Source: Mycobacterium simulans
GTDB lineage: Bacteria; Actinomycetota; Actinomycetes; Mycobacteriales; Mycobacteriaceae
Length of the DNA: 64,000 bases
NCBI RefSeq assembly: GCF_900232995.1
Contig: NZ_OCVX01000004.1
Coordinates: 98,051-162,050 of the forward strand
Direction of reading: 5' to 3'
The translations under genes and the position numbers were made by a program. The notes below the pieces were generated by a model that worked only from the letters and a program-made list of their open reading frames with translations, did no database searches and was not told where the DNA came from. Shown piece by piece: positions 8,909-18,358 of this stretch. Position 1 is the stretch's first letter; every line of letters begins with the position of its first letter.

Positions 8909-9000
8909 CAGACTGCGACGCCACACCCGCCCTATCAAAGCGCGCACCGCTGGTGCATACCCGACTGCCACTACCGCAAACCACCCGCCGGCCGTCGTCG

Positions 9001-10749
9001 CTAGCCGACCAGACGATGTGCGGTTTCAAACAGCAGCGCATGGACAAAGGCCTGCGGGAGGTTGCCGCGCAGTTGCCGCTGCTCCACATCGAACTCCTCC
9101 GCGAACAGCCCGGGCGGGCCGCAAGCCGTGCGACTGCGTTCGAACCATCGAACGGCGGCCAGGTCGTTCCCCTGTTGGTGCTCGGCCAGCGCCAGCAGGA
9201 ACCCGCACAACAGGAAAGCCCCCTCAACCTCACCGAGGGGGCGGTGGTCCGGACGGAAGCGATACACGAAACCTTGCTCGGTCAACTCCGAACGCACCGC
9301 AGCGAGGGTAGCGACGCTACGCGGATCGTTCGCTGAAACCGCACCACGGACCACGGGCAGCAGTAACGCCGCGTCGACGCGTGGGTCGGCCGGCGCCCGT
9401 TGCCACCTGCCGCTTGGATGTAAACAATCCGCAGTGTCGGTGACCAATCGCTCGGCCAGCTGCTGCCACGCGGCGCCCAGCCGCGCCGGGGCCACCGTGG
9501 CGATGCTGCGCAGCCCCGCCGCGCAGGTCAACCGGGAATGCGCCCAACATCGTGCGTCCAGTTCCCAGATACCGGAATCGGGCTCGCGCCAACGTTGTTC
9601 AATGGCCCGAACCAATGTCAGGACCGCCTGCCAGTGTGTGCTGTCGAGACGGTCGTGGCGCTCTGCCGCGGCAAGCAGTAGCAGCGCCTCGCCGAGGACG
9701 TCGAGCTGGAATTGATGTGTTACCCGGTTGCCGCTCTTGGCCAGAGCACCGGGGTAACCGGGCAATTCGAGGTCGCGTTCCTCCGGCGGCGGTTCGCCAT
9801 TTACCGAATATGCCGGCCTGAGGTTTGGGCCGTCGGCCAGGACTCGCTCGCTGACGAACCGGACGGCGTCGTCGAGCAACGGATATGCGCCCGCGACGGC
9901 GACCGCTTCCCCCGCGTAACACTGGTCGCGGATCCAGCAGTACCGGTAGTCGTAATTACGCCCTTGCTCGGCCCGTTCCGGTAACGACGTCGTCGCCGCG
10001 GCGACCATTCCCCCGTCGCTGCTCGTCAGGCCGCGCAGCACCGCGTAGGCGACCTCGGCGTCGACGTCGGCGAGGCTGTCCGTGCATGCTGGAACCGCCT
10101 GCGCCCAAGCACTTTCAGTGACATGCCACGCGTTCTCGGCGCGTATGACATCTCCATCTAGTTCTTTGTCGGAAAGCTCGAGAACCAGGTCGTGGTCCCG
10201 TCCGGGAACTGCGTCCAGCACCGCCTGCAGCGAACCGTCGTGGCCCAGTTTGGCGGAAGCTGCCCCCGTCCAGCGGAATCGGCACGGGCCAGATCTCCCG
10301 GTCCACACCCCGTCCGAGACCGCAATTTTCGACATTGCGTAAGCGCCGAACTCGGCGCGTACGTCAAGCGCGACCCGCAACTGCGGTTGTCCGTCGATAG
10401 CGTGGATGCGCCGCAGCAACACCGCAGTGCCCGGGTCGCCAGGCAAGGCCAGGGCCTCGCGGCACTCGACAATCCCTTCGGTGGTGACCCAACGCGAACG
10501 CCAAATCAGCGACCGCCGTTCGTAGTTTCCACCCCATACGAAACGGGGTCGATTTGGAGCGACTGCGTATACGCCGGGGCCACCAAGCAGCGAATTGAAC
10601 ACCGCGCCACTGTGCCAGCGTGGCAAGCACATCCAGCAGTAGTCACCCCGCGGCCCGACGACCACGCCGCGTTCTCCGTCCGCCAGCAGGGCGTATTGCC
10701 GAAGTACTTGTGGCGGATAGCGTTCCGCGAGTAGTCGCCGCTCGTCCAT
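9001..10749 (-). CDS. Glycoside hydrolase family 15 (glucoamylase/trehalase-like)
   Basis: 582 residues from ATG 10749 (upstream AAAGGCGAG). The N-terminal beta-rich domain is typical of bacterial GH15 enzymes. The (alpha/alpha)6 catalytic domain contains YDYRYCWIRDQCYAGEAV, the GH15 substrate-site signature, and two candidate catalytic glutamates in LGEVEGAFLLC and FAEEFDVEQRQLRGNLPQAFVH. The enzyme would release glucose from alpha-glucosides; in mycobacteria, GH15 members include trehalases. It lies first in the minus-strand series leading into the cytochrome b genes, 92 bases away, and diverges from the PLP decarboxylase. Confidence 0.88.
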   Translation of the reverse strand: MDERRLLAERYPPQVLRQYALLADGERGVVVGPRGDYCWMCLPRWHSGAVFNSLLGGPGVYAVAPNRPRFVWGGNYERRSLIWRSRWVTTEGIVECREALALPGDPGTAVLLRRIHAIDGQPQLRVALDVRAEFGAYAMSKIAVSDGVWTGRSGPCRFRWTGAASAKLGHDGSLQAVLDAVPGRDHDLVLELSDKELDGDVIRAENAWHVTESAWAQAVPACTDSLADVDAEVAYAVLRGLTSSDGGMVAAATTSLPERAEQGRNYDYRYCWIRDQCYAGEAVAVAGAYPLLDDAVRFVSERVLADGPNLRPAYSVNGEPPPEERDLELPGYPGALAKSGNRVTHQFQLDVLGEALLLLAAAERHDRLDSTHWQAVLTLVRAIEQRWREPDSGIWELDARCWAHSRLTCAAGLRSIATVAPARLGAAWQQLAERLVTDTADCLHPSGRWQRAPADPRVDAALLLPVVRGAVSANDPRSVATLAAVRSELTEQGFVYRFRPDHRPLGEVEGAFLLCGFLLALAEHQQGNDLAAVRWFERSRTACGPPGLFAEEFDVEQRQLRGNLPQAFVHALLFETAHRLVG

Positions 10750-10925
10750 CTCGCCTTTCACGCAGAACGGATTTACGACTCGTAGGAGGGGTCGCGCTGA
10801 GATCGGTGTGGTCGATGGCACCATGCGGTGCTTGCGGGCTGGTCGACCATACCGGGGTTGATACCCGCGATACTGTGCGGCAAACGCCGGATTGCGGCCC
10901 GTGGTCCGCGGGTACTCGATTGATC

Positions 10926-12386
10926 ATGGATCAGTCGCAGGCGCCGCTGCTGGACGCGTTGCTCGACTACCATCGCAACAACCGATACGGCTTCTCACCG
11001 CCGGGTCATCGCCAGGGTGCTGGCGCCGACGACCGCGTCCTGGCCATCTTGGGCAAAGATCCGTTTCGCAATGACGTGCTAGCCACCGGCGGGCTTGACG
11101 ATCGGTTGTCTCGCGGTAGATACCTCGCGCGGGCAGAGGAATTGATGGCCGATGCGGTCCGCGCCGACACCGCATTTTTCTCCACGTGCGGCAGCTCGCT
11201 GTCGGTAAAGGCAGCGATGCTGGCCGTGGCGGGCGGCGACCGGGGCGGTCTCCTCGTCGCTCGAGATAGCCACAAGTCGATCGTCGCCGGCCTGATCTTC
11301 TCCGGGGTGCTCCCCCTGTGGATTACGCCGAGATGGGACAGCCAGCGCCACTTCTCGCACCCACCGTCGCCAGAGCAGGTTCGGGCCGCGTGGGACCAGC
11401 ACCCCGACGCGGCCGGAGCACTGATTGTGAGTCCTAGCCCGTATGGCACCTGCGCCGACATCGCGGCCATCGCCGACGTCTGCCACGAGCGCAACAAGCC
11501 GCTGATCGTCGACGAGGCCTGGGGGGCGCACCTACCGTTCCACGAAGATCTGCCGACCTGGGCGATGGACGCGGGCGCCGACGTCTGTGTGGTCAGCGTG
11601 CACAAGATGGGAGCCGGATTCGAGCAAGGATCCGTCTTCCACCTGCAGGCTGATCTTGTCGATCCCATGCGGCTGTCATCGTGCGCCGATCTGCTGATGA
11701 CCACCAGCCCCAACGTGATGGTCTATGCCGCCCTGGACGGTTGGCGACGCCAGATGGTCGAGCAGGGCCACGATCTGCTGACTGCCGAGCTGGAGCTGGC
11801 CGGCTATCTGAGGTCGTGTCTGGCCGAGCTCGCCGACGTAATGATCCTTGAGGAGGAGTTGCTCGGCAAGGAGGCGTCCTGTGACCTGGACACGACTCAG
11901 GTATTGATGGACATCTCGGCAACCGGAACATCGGGATACCAGGCCGCAGACTGGCTTCGGGAAAACTGCCAAATCGACCTCGGCCTCAGCGATCACCGTC
12001 GCATCCTGGCGACAATGTCGTTCGCCGACGACAAGCGCACCGCGGACCGACTCGTGGATGCGATGACGCGATGGCGGGTGGCCGCACGAGAATTCGAGCG
12101 GCCGCCGTCGATACAGCTGCCGTCGCCAGCTCAACTGCAACTTGAAACGGTCCAACTGCCCCGCGATGCGTTCTTCGCACCAAGCGAACTGGTTCCCGCA
12201 GCGGACGCCGTCGGCCGCATCGCCGCCGAACAGATCACCCCCTATCCACCCGGCATTCCGGCGGTTGTGCCGGGTGAATGCCTCAACGACGGCGTCATCG
12301 ACTACCTGCGATCGGGTGTCGAGGCGGGCATGACGCTGCCCGATCCCGCCGATCCGACGGCACAACAATTCCGCGTGGTCGCCTAA
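10926..12386 (+). CDS. PLP-dependent Orn/Lys/Arg decarboxylase family
   Basis: 486 residues from ATG 10926. The fold-type I PLP signature is SVHKMGAGFEQGS with Lys227 as the Schiff-base lysine. DEAWGAH supplies the Asp that contacts the PLP nitrogen, and the N-terminus has the family's PPGHRQG. The C-terminal domain ends in a typical PPGIP segment. The length matches the short, SpeA/Cad-like forms. Amino-acid specificity cannot be read from sequence. It is divergent from the GH15 gene. A strong hairpin follows six bases after the stop codon. Confidence 0.87.
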   Translation: MDQSQAPLLDALLDYHRNNRYGFSPPGHRQGAGADDRVLAILGKDPFRNDVLATGGLDDRLSRGRYLARAEELMADAVRADTAFFSTCGSSLSVKAAMLAVAGGDRGGLLVARDSHKSIVAGLIFSGVLPLWITPRWDSQRHFSHPPSPEQVRAAWDQHPDAAGALIVSPSPYGTCADIAAIADVCHERNKPLIVDEAWGAHLPFHEDLPTWAMDAGADVCVVSVHKMGAGFEQGSVFHLQADLVDPMRLSSCADLLMTTSPNVMVYAALDGWRRQMVEQGHDLLTAELELAGYLRSCLAELADVMILEEELLGKEASCDLDTTQVLMDISATGTSGYQAADWLRENCQIDLGLSDHRRILATMSFADDKRTADRLVDAMTRWRVAAREFERPPSIQLPSPAQLQLETVQLPRDAFFAPSELVPAADAVGRIAAEQITPYPPGIPAVVPGECLNDGVIDYLRSGVEAGMTLPDPADPTAQQFRVVA

Positions 12387-12391
12387 CCGGC

Positions 12392-12451
12392 GCGAGCAGA
12401 CACAAAATCGCCCTGGATCGCGCGTTCCGGGGCGATTTTGTGTCTGTTCGC
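12392..12451. terminator. Long hairpin between convergent genes; dispersed palindrome
   Basis: Two 21-base arms, differing at one base, flank an 18-base loop. The arms start GCGAGCAGAC on the left and end CTGTTCGC on the right. It lies between the stop codons of the decarboxylase (+) and the USP (-), fitting a bidirectional terminator. A related hairpin with nearly the same outer arm sequence occurs at 31944-32003. Confidence 0.7.
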
Positions 12452-12466
12452 GCTAGCCCAAGGAGC

Positions 12467-13366
12467 TCAGGAAGGTCGCGCGACGATCACGGGCATCCGG
12501 ACGGAGTGCACGACCGCGTTGCTCACCGAACCGAGGAGTATGCCGGTGAGACCGCCGCGGCCGTGCGTGCCCACGACGACCAGCTGAGCGGATTCCGACC
12601 GTTGGACAAGCTGTCGCGCCGGCCGATCGCAAACGACCACTCGGCACACGGTCACGTCCGGGTAGCGTTCCTGCCAGCCCGCCAGACGCTCGGCGAGACT
12701 GCGCTCAGCTTCGTCCTTAACCGCCGACCAGTCCAACCCCGGCAGTTCGACCAAGTCGAGGTCGCTCCACGCGTGCAAAGCGATCAGCTCGACACCGCGG
12801 CGCGACGCCTCGTCGAAGGCCACGGCCGTCGCGAGCTCCGAGGTCGGCGACCCGTCGATGCCCACCAGCACCGGAGCGTGCTGCGGATGCGGCATCAACG
12901 GATCTTCGTCGTGGATAACCGCCACCGGACAATTTGCGCGCCGCACCACACTCGAACTGACCGAACCGAGCAAAACCCGGGCTATCGCTCCGTGACCAGA
13001 GCTGCCCACGACCATCAGCTCGGCCTCGGCGGACATTTCAACCATGGTGGGCACGGGGATTGAAAACACGATCTCGCTATTGATGGTGAGCGTGTGGTCC
13101 GGCGCGGCGGCCTCTTCGGCAATCTTGACCGCAGCGGCGATTACCTTGCGCCCCTCATCTTCCTGCCAAACCGCCCACGTACCCGGGTACGGCATTGGCG
13201 GCCACGTCGCCACGTCGGTGTTCACCACATGGACCACCGTCAACGGAATGTTTCTCATTGCGGCGTCACGGGCCGCCCAACTCACGGCGGCGTTCGATGC
13301 GGGTGAGCCATCGACGCCGACGACAACGCCGTACTGTTTCGTGGAGGTCGTGTCGGTTGCCGGCAT
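12467..13366 (-). CDS. Universal stress protein, two USP domains
   Basis: 299 residues from ATG 13366, preceded by GGGAGA. Each half has a USP nucleotide-binding pattern: VVVGVDGS near the start and GSSGHGAIARVLLGSVSSSV in domain 1, and VLVGIDGS with GTHGRGGLTGILLGSVSNAV in domain 2. Such tandem USPs bind ATP and in mycobacteria are often induced by hypoxia or nitric oxide. It is followed by fdxA upstream and a second tandem USP beyond that, a typical dormancy cluster. Confidence 0.93.
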   Translation of the reverse strand: MPATDTTSTKQYGVVVGVDGSPASNAAVSWAARDAAMRNIPLTVVHVVNTDVATWPPMPYPGTWAVWQEDEGRKVIAAAVKIAEEAAAPDHTLTINSEIVFSIPVPTMVEMSAEAELMVVGSSGHGAIARVLLGSVSSSVVRRANCPVAVIHDEDPLMPHPQHAPVLVGIDGSPTSELATAVAFDEASRRGVELIALHAWSDLDLVELPGLDWSAVKDEAERSLAERLAGWQERYPDVTVCRVVVCDRPARQLVQRSESAQLVVVGTHGRGGLTGILLGSVSNAVVHSVRMPVIVARPS

Positions 13367-13442
13367 TTCGTTTCTCCCTACGTCATACCTAACCTCAATT
13401 AGCCCACTGAGCGACTTACTCTGCAATGCATCTGCCGGCTAG

Positions 13443-13787
13443 TCACGAGTCGCGTGCAGGCATGGCTGCGACCAAGGGTGTATCGACACCGACTCGGCCC
13501 ACACCGGCGGCGCCGCCCGGCGAGCCGAGGGGGACGTCTCGGCCCGGCAGAGTCTGGCGGAAGAATGCCGCGTTGTCGTCCAGGTGCTGGCGCTGGTCGT
13601 AGGGCAGATCCCCCTCCCAGTAGATCGCCTCGACACGGCATGCGGGCTTGCAAGCGCCGCAGTCAACGCACTCATCGGGGTTGATGTACATCGTTCGGGC
13701 ACCTTCGTAGATGCAGTCGACGGGACACTCCTGCACGCAAGACTTTTCGGCTACGTCCACGCACTCCTTGCCGATCACATAGGTCAT
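13443..13787 (-). CDS. fdxA: Ferredoxin FdxA, 7Fe type
   Basis: 114 residues, the same length and closely similar throughout to M. tuberculosis FdxA (Rv2007c), as I recall it. The first cluster region CVDVAEKSCVQECPVDCI and the second CVDCGACKPACRVEAI give the cysteine spacing of 3Fe-4S/4Fe-4S ferredoxins. It would carry electrons to redox enzymes under low oxygen. The ATG at 13787 has no obvious ribosome-binding site. A candidate DosR-type box lies 56-75 bases upstream. Confidence 0.95.
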   Translation of the reverse strand: MTYVIGKECVDVAEKSCVQECPVDCIYEGARTMYINPDECVDCGACKPACRVEAIYWEGDLPYDQRQHLDDNAAFFRQTLPGRDVPLGSPGGAAGVGRVGVDTPLVAAMPARDS

Positions 13788-13842
13788 GGCGTCAAGCTAT
13801 AAAACCACTGCCGGCCAACGCGCCTATCGAAAGGCCTTATCC

Positions 13843-13862
13843 GATGGGACCAAAGACCTCCT
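13843..13862 (-). promoter_or_regulatory. Candidate DosR box upstream of fdxA
   Basis: The sequence contains GGGACCAAAGACC, which matches the core of the published DosR consensus (GGGACTWWAGTCC) at most positions, though the outer bases fit poorly. It lies 56-75 bases upstream of the fdxA start and just overlaps the stop codon of the next USP gene. FdxA belongs to the DosR regulon in M. tuberculosis. Confidence 0.45.
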
Positions 13863-14742
13863 AGGGCCGGACCACGATCACGGGAATCTTCGCCGAGTGA
13901 GCCACGGCAGAACTGACCGAACCCAGCAGCATGGCGGGAAATCCGCCGCGGCCGCGACTGCCGACCACGACGAGTTGGGCAGCTTCACATGCCTCAAGCA
14001 GCCAGTGGGCGGGCCGGTCACACACCAGCGATCGACGAACATGAACATCCGGATACTGCTCCTGCCAGCCCGCCAGGCGTTCCGCGAGGACTTCCTCACC
14101 TTGACTCTCGCGGTCGCGCCAGTCCATCCCGAGAACCGGAAACACGCCGACGTCACTCCAGGCGTGCAGTGCCACAAGATCTACGCCGCGGCGGGAAGCT
14201 TCGTCAAATGCCAACGCCGTCGCGGCATCTGACGCCGGCGATCCGTCGATGCCCACGAGCACGGGTGCGGTGGAGTCTCGAGCCGCCCCTTCACCGGAAT
14301 GAATCACCGCCACCGGGCCGTGCGCATGATGAATCAGCGCCGTGCTCACCGAGCCCAGCAGCATCCGACCTAGAGCGCCCATCCCCTGGCTACCCACGAC
14401 GATCATCGAGGCTTGCTTCGAAGCCTCAATGAGCGTCGGGACGAGATCGGAATACACCGTCTCGGTGCGCACTTCCGGCGGCTCGGATTCACCCAGGCTG
14501 CCGGCGAGCGCCTCGCGGGCCTGCTCGATGACCTGCTGTGCGGCGTCTTTCTGCCACTCGGGCATGTCCGCGTAGAGGCGGCCCACCGGCCAACCGACAA
14601 CCACGGGGGCGACCGCGTGCAGCAGGGTGAGGGACGTTCGGCGCATGACGGCTTCACGGGTTGCCCAGGCGACGGCGGCGTCGGATTCCGCCGACCCGTC
14701 AATGCCGACCACGATTCCGTATTTTGTTGTCGTATCTGCCAT
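13861..14742 (-). CDS. Universal stress protein, two USP domains
   Basis: 293 residues from ATG 14742, preceded by GGGAGCGGG. It has VVVGIDGS, GSQGMGALGRMLLGSVSTAL in the first domain and VLVGIDGS, GSRGRGGFPAMLLGSVSSAV in the second, so both ATP-binding halves look intact. It resembles the Rv2005c/TB31.7-type tandem USPs of M. tuberculosis. It lies 73 bases upstream of fdxA and on the same strand. Confidence 0.93.
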   Translation of the reverse strand: MADTTTKYGIVVGIDGSAESDAAVAWATREAVMRRTSLTLLHAVAPVVVGWPVGRLYADMPEWQKDAAQQVIEQAREALAGSLGESEPPEVRTETVYSDLVPTLIEASKQASMIVVGSQGMGALGRMLLGSVSTALIHHAHGPVAVIHSGEGAARDSTAPVLVGIDGSPASDAATALAFDEASRRGVDLVALHAWSDVGVFPVLGMDWRDRESQGEEVLAERLAGWQEQYPDVHVRRSLVCDRPAHWLLEACEAAQLVVVGSRGRGGFPAMLLGSVSSAVAHSAKIPVIVVRP

Positions 14743-14916
14743 TTCCCGCTCCCTGCATCGACCCCATGGTGGCACTCCACGGCTGTCGACTAACGCTACA
14801 AGACGTCGCTACCTGCTCGGTAGGGACGTTTGACGACCGCGGTTGGAGTCCAATGGCCCTACGCTCATCGTGCGATACCGGTTACGTTTCTTGACGACGG
14901 TTGTAACGACGGGTGG

Positions 14917-15810
14917 CTATGTCGCGGCGCCGGCTATCCCCTGCGGCTGAAGGCGTCCGATCACGTAAAACGGCACGGCCACGAAGAGAGTGCCGCCGAC
15001 GAGATTGCCAGCGCCAGTGACGCAAATATTCGTGAGCAATCCGTGACTCCCCAATCCCCAACCAATCGCGGTGTGTGGTGATGAAGCGTGAAATGCGCTG
15101 AGCAACATGGGAAGAGCAAGAAATCCGACGTTGGCCACCACGTGCTGAGTTCCACTCATGACGAACGCGCACGGACCATAGAATGCGAATCCCATCCGCG
15201 CGACATCGCTGCGAGCCTTGTAGTACAAGCACATGGCCGTTTGCAGGAACCACGTGCACAACACCGCCAGCAAGAACGCGGTCCAGAAGGGTTGGCCGGT
15301 TTTCTCGACGCCCACGGCTGCGGCTCGCGCGGCGAACACACCCAGGTACGGGCCGCCGGCAGCAGCCGACACCGTGACAAACGTCAGGACGCCAACAAGA
15401 TTTCCGGTTAGACCGACGACGAGCAGCCGCAAGTAGCCGGCCCAGCTCATGCGGGCCTGAATGACTGCGAGGAATCCGGCAGCCATGTCCGCAGTGATCA
15501 GCGACATCCCCGAGACCAGGATGAGCACGAACGACATACCGAACGCCAGGCCCATCAGCAGGCTGGCGATTCCGGGTGTGCTCACCCCTGTGCTCACAAC
15601 CAAGGACAGCAGCGTCCCGAACCCCACCATCGCACCGCCAACCACCGAGCGCGTCAGAAATGCCCACGGGTGCGCGGCTTTCTGGATCGCCATGTCGGCG
15701 ATACGGCACACCATGGCTTGGACGCTGAGCGGCTCAAACGGATCCTCGATGACGGGGTCGATGACTGGCGGCTCTTCAAGGCATCGTTGAGCCGCGGCGG
15801 GCTGCGACAT
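14917..15810 (-). CDS. Formate/nitrite transporter family channel
   Basis: 297 residues from ATG 15810 (upstream AAGGGA). There are about six membrane helices and the family signature SGTQHVVANVGFLALPM, where the histidine corresponds to the central channel histidine of FocA/NirC proteins. Such channels pass formate, nitrite or hydrosulfide. It lies 41 bases downstream of the flavin reductase gene on the same strand, so it may be the last member of the OsmC-cyanase-sigma operon. The N-terminal 45 residues are cytoplasmic and acidic. Confidence 0.88.
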   Translation of the reverse strand: MSQPAAAQRCLEEPPVIDPVIEDPFEPLSVQAMVCRIADMAIQKAAHPWAFLTRSVVGGAMVGFGTLLSLVVSTGVSTPGIASLLMGLAFGMSFVLILVSGMSLITADMAAGFLAVIQARMSWAGYLRLLVVGLTGNLVGVLTFVTVSAAAGGPYLGVFAARAAAVGVEKTGQPFWTAFLLAVLCTWFLQTAMCLYYKARSDVARMGFAFYGPCAFVMSGTQHVVANVGFLALPMLLSAFHASSPHTAIGWGLGSHGLLTNICVTGAGNLVGGTLFVAVPFYVIGRLQPQGIAGAAT

Positions 15811-15851
15811 AGATTTGTCCCTTCGGCGAAGCGCGGAAAGCTCTGCGCGGC

Positions 15852-16385
15852 TTACGAAGCCACCATCGAACCGACAGTGTCCATCCAGTCGTGCATCCGT
15901 CCCGCGTAGTAGAGCAGCGGCAGCGTCTCATCCCGACGAACCACACAGGCGCGAATGAGCAGGATGACGTGATCTCCGGCGTCGTAAATCCGGTCTATGA
16001 AACCACTTACGGAAGCAGCGGCGCCAGCAAGAACTGGGCAGCCATTGTCGTCGGTGTCGAATTCGACTCCTTCGAAACGGTTCTCGACCTTGCTCGCAAA
16101 TCGGTGGGCCAGGTGGGCCTGGTCACGTGCCAGGATGTTGACGGCCACTGAACCACCGATGCGGAACGCCGGAAGGCTGCCCGCACCGCGCGCGACGCAT
16201 TGCAGCAGCAGCGGCGGGCAGATGGACACCGAGGCGAACGAGCTGATGGTCATGCCGACCGACCGCTCCCCCAATCGCGTCGTCAAGATGGTGACACCGG
16301 ACGGGAAGGCGGCCATGGTGTGGCGCATCGCTACTGCATCGACGGGTCCGCCGATCGTCCACATCTGGTCTTCAGGAGCATTCAT
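15852..16385 (-). CDS. Flavin reductase (FMN-binding split barrel)
   Basis: 177 residues. The N-terminal MRHTMAAFPSGVTILTT and GMTISSFASVSICPPLLLQCV are characteristic of the flavin-reductase-like split barrel that supplies reduced flavin to two-component monooxygenases. A late HVILLIRACVV and LLYYAGRMH follow the family pattern. Its ATG overlaps the stop of the anti-sigma gene by the ATGA arrangement. The likely partner is the acyl-CoA-dehydrogenase-fold protein encoded upstream in the same operon. Confidence 0.88.
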   Translation of the reverse strand: MNAPEDQMWTIGGPVDAVAMRHTMAAFPSGVTILTTRLGERSVGMTISSFASVSICPPLLLQCVARGAGSLPAFRIGGSVAVNILARDQAHLAHRFASKVENRFEGVEFDTDDNGCPVLAGAAASVSGFIDRIYDAGDHVILLIRACVVRRDETLPLLYYAGRMHDWMDTVGSMVAS

Positions 16386-16651
16386 CGATCGTGGCCTTTC
16401 CTGAGGGTGTTGATCGCGTTGATGACCCCCGTAATGTGCTCATCAGTGAGCTTCTCCCCGTCGAAAACGTGGTTGAGCAGGATCTTGAGGTCGAGCATCT
16501 GCTGCAGATAGATCAGGCAGGGAGGGCACTCTTCGAGGTGTCTGGCCACGATCGGGCCCCACTGCTGCGGATCGGAGTCGACAAGATCGTCGACGAGTCG
16601 AACGAAGTCGACGCAGTCGATCGCGGGAACTGTGTTGTCGTAGACGGTCAT
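16382..16651 (-). CDS. Zinc-binding anti-sigma factor
   Basis: 89 residues with an exact Hx3Cx2C zinc-anti-sigma motif: His38, Cys42 and Cys45 in HLEECPPC. Cys13 is also present. There is no membrane segment, so it would be a soluble, possibly redox-sensing anti-sigma factor. Its start overlaps the sigma factor stop (ATGA) and its stop overlaps the flavin reductase start. Translational coupling of this kind is typical of sigma/anti-sigma pairs. Confidence 0.85.
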   Translation of the reverse strand: MTVYDNTVPAIDCVDFVRLVDDLVDSDPQQWGPIVARHLEECPPCLIYLQQMLDLKILLNHVFDGEKLTDEHITGVINAINTLRKGHDR

Positions 16652-17271
16652 CGTTGATACCGCTTTTCCAATTCGTTTCGAAGGTTTCCTCGGGCGCGAT
16701 ACAGCAGAGCGCGCTGCGCTTCGGCGGAGAGTTCAAGAATTTCGGCCGCCTCTTCGGCGGACGTGCCGACGAGGTCACGGAGGATGATCAGCTGTCGTTG
16801 CCGCACCGGCAGCGCATCCAGCGCTGCGCGCACGACCCCGACCAACTCCTGTGCCACGGTTTGGTCCTCCGGCAGGAACCGCCTCGACGGCGGGACACTC
16901 CAGTGTCCGGCATCGGGATGGCCGGCAGGATGCATGCGGCCGGACAGCGGGTCAGCTGCATCTGTATCCACGGTGGCCAGCACCTCGTGCTCGCGGATCC
17001 GCGACTCCCGGCGCCGATGCCGCGATGCGGTGATCTTGACGATCCCGAACAACCAGGTTGCCACCGAGGAACGACCTTCGAACGAGCCCGATGACTTGAG
17101 CACCTGCAGCCATGCCTCTTGCACAGCTTCTTCGGCCACCGTCGGTGAATTCACCATTGTGCAGGCAAAATTCACCATCGGCCGGTGGTAGTCGCGCACC
17201 AAGCTGGCCAGCGGGATACCGCCGACCATGAGCTCGGCTGCGGGCTCGGGAGGAACCGAGACCGGGGTCAT
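16648..17271 (-). CDS. ECF RNA polymerase sigma factor
   Basis: 207 residues. Region 2 spans about residues 24-90 (VRDYHRPMVNFACTMV, AEEAVQEAWLQVLKS, SSVATWLFGIVKITASRHRRRESR). Region 4 covers about residues 140-200 and includes a helix-turn-helix ending SAEEAAEILELSAEAQRALLYRARGNLR. The linker between them is relatively long and acidic. It is followed immediately by its apparent anti-sigma. The upstream ACAD-fold gene ends 20 bases away on the same strand, so the regulator is inside the operon it may control. Confidence 0.92.
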   Translation of the reverse strand: MTPVSVPPEPAAELMVGGIPLASLVRDYHRPMVNFACTMVNSPTVAEEAVQEAWLQVLKSSGSFEGRSSVATWLFGIVKITASRHRRRESRIREHEVLATVDTDAADPLSGRMHPAGHPDAGHWSVPPSRRFLPEDQTVAQELVGVVRAALDALPVRQRQLIILRDLVGTSAEEAAEILELSAEAQRALLYRARGNLRNELEKRYQR

Positions 17272-17290
17272 CGTTGACCCGGCCCGTCGC

Positions 17291-18358
17291 TCAGGGGCAC
17301 CCGCCTAGTTCCCAACGCAATTGGGCCTCGGACGGCGACTGGACGGGAATGAACGCCGCCTCCCGGTATCGCCGGCTGGCCGGCGTTTTGCTCGCGTAAC
17401 CCTTGCCGCCCGCGGTACGGATCTCCAATGCCGCGCTGGTGCTGGCGATCTCGGCTGCAGTAAGCCGCAGCGACAGCAATTCCCTCTTGCTCGGCGGACG
17501 CGGCCCACCGACAGCCCCGGCCAGGCTGGCCAAGGTTGTCTCCGCCAACGCCACCTTGCCCGCGATCAACTCGACATCGGGAGCGAACACCGAGTTGACT
17601 CCGGTCAGCCCAATCTTGGCCTGTATCAACGTGGTTCGGGCCAGCCCGATGCACATGGCCGCTTGCAGGACCAGAAAAGTGGGACGAACGGCGTCGATAA
17701 ACCCATCGAAGTCACTCGTCAACACCTGCTCGTCAGCGATGTAGGCGTCCTTCAGTTCCAGATACGACGAGGCCGTGCTGTCCATCGCCAACAGCTTGAA
17801 GTGATCACCCAGGGTGATACCCGGGGTGTTCAACGGCAGCGCCACGATCAATTTGTCGCCACGCTCGGTGCGTGCCGCGGTGACCATGACCGAATCCTGG
17901 TACAGGTTGCTGGCCCACCTGATGGAACCGCTCAGCTGGTAGCCGCCGGCGACCCGTGCGGCCGTGAGCTCCAGGCTGCCGCAGCCGGCGGCGTCCTTGA
18001 ATGCGGCGGCCATGCCGGTGACTCCCAGCGTGGTCCCCGCCAACAGGGGTTTGGCGGCGACCTCGCCAAGTGGTGTTGCCGCCGTGAGTAAGTACTCGAT
18101 CGTCATCCGGTTGGCCCATACCGAGAAACCGGTGCTCATGCATTCCCCAGAGATTAGCCGGATCACTTCGGCCATCTGCTGCAACCTGCCGTCGGCGTTA
18201 CCCGGGGCGCCCACCCCGAGCAGGCCGGCAGCACCAAGAGCGGCAAAGCTGCGGCGGCTGGTGAGCTCGCCGCGGTCCAACGCGCCGGCATGGGCACGAA
18301 TGTCTGCCAGTAGCTCGGAATCGAGCAGGCCGATCGCGGCATCGATCGTCGCGGTCAC
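17291..18358 (-). CDS. Acyl-CoA-dehydrogenase-fold flavoprotein (DszC/SfnB-like)
   Basis: 355 residues. The N-terminal helices, the middle LGVTGMAAAFKDAAG and RWASNLYQDS segment, and the C-terminal helical domain follow the acyl-CoA dehydrogenase layout. The C-terminus (AGGKGYASKTPASRRYREAAFIP) matches flavin-dependent monooxygenase relatives such as DszC/SfnB better than fatty-acid dehydrogenases. With a flavin reductase in the same operon, a two-component monooxygenase is plausible. Its start overlaps the cyanase stop (ATGA). The substrate is unknown; small sulfur or nitrogen compounds fit the context. Confidence 0.75.
   Translation of the reverse strand: MTATIDAAIGLLDSELLADIRAHAGALDRGELTSRRSFAALGAAGLLGVGAPGNADGRLQQMAEVIRLISGECMSTGFSVWANRMTIEYLLTAATPLGEVAAKPLLAGTTLGVTGMAAAFKDAAGCGSLELTAARVAGGYQLSGSIRWASNLYQDSVMVTAARTERGDKLIVALPLNTPGITLGDHFKLLAMDSTASSYLELKDAYIADEQVLTSDFDGFIDAVRPTFLVLQAAMCIGLARTTLIQAKIGLTGVNSVFAPDVELIAGKVALAETTLASLAGAVGGPRPPSKRELLSLRLTAAEIASTSAALEIRTAGGKGYASKTPASRRYREAAFIPVQSPSEAQLRWELGGCP

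Noticed and set aside
14817..14842. DosR box upstream of the USP at 13861-14742
   Set aside because: Only one half (GGGAC) matches; the other half-site does not, so it was not listed.
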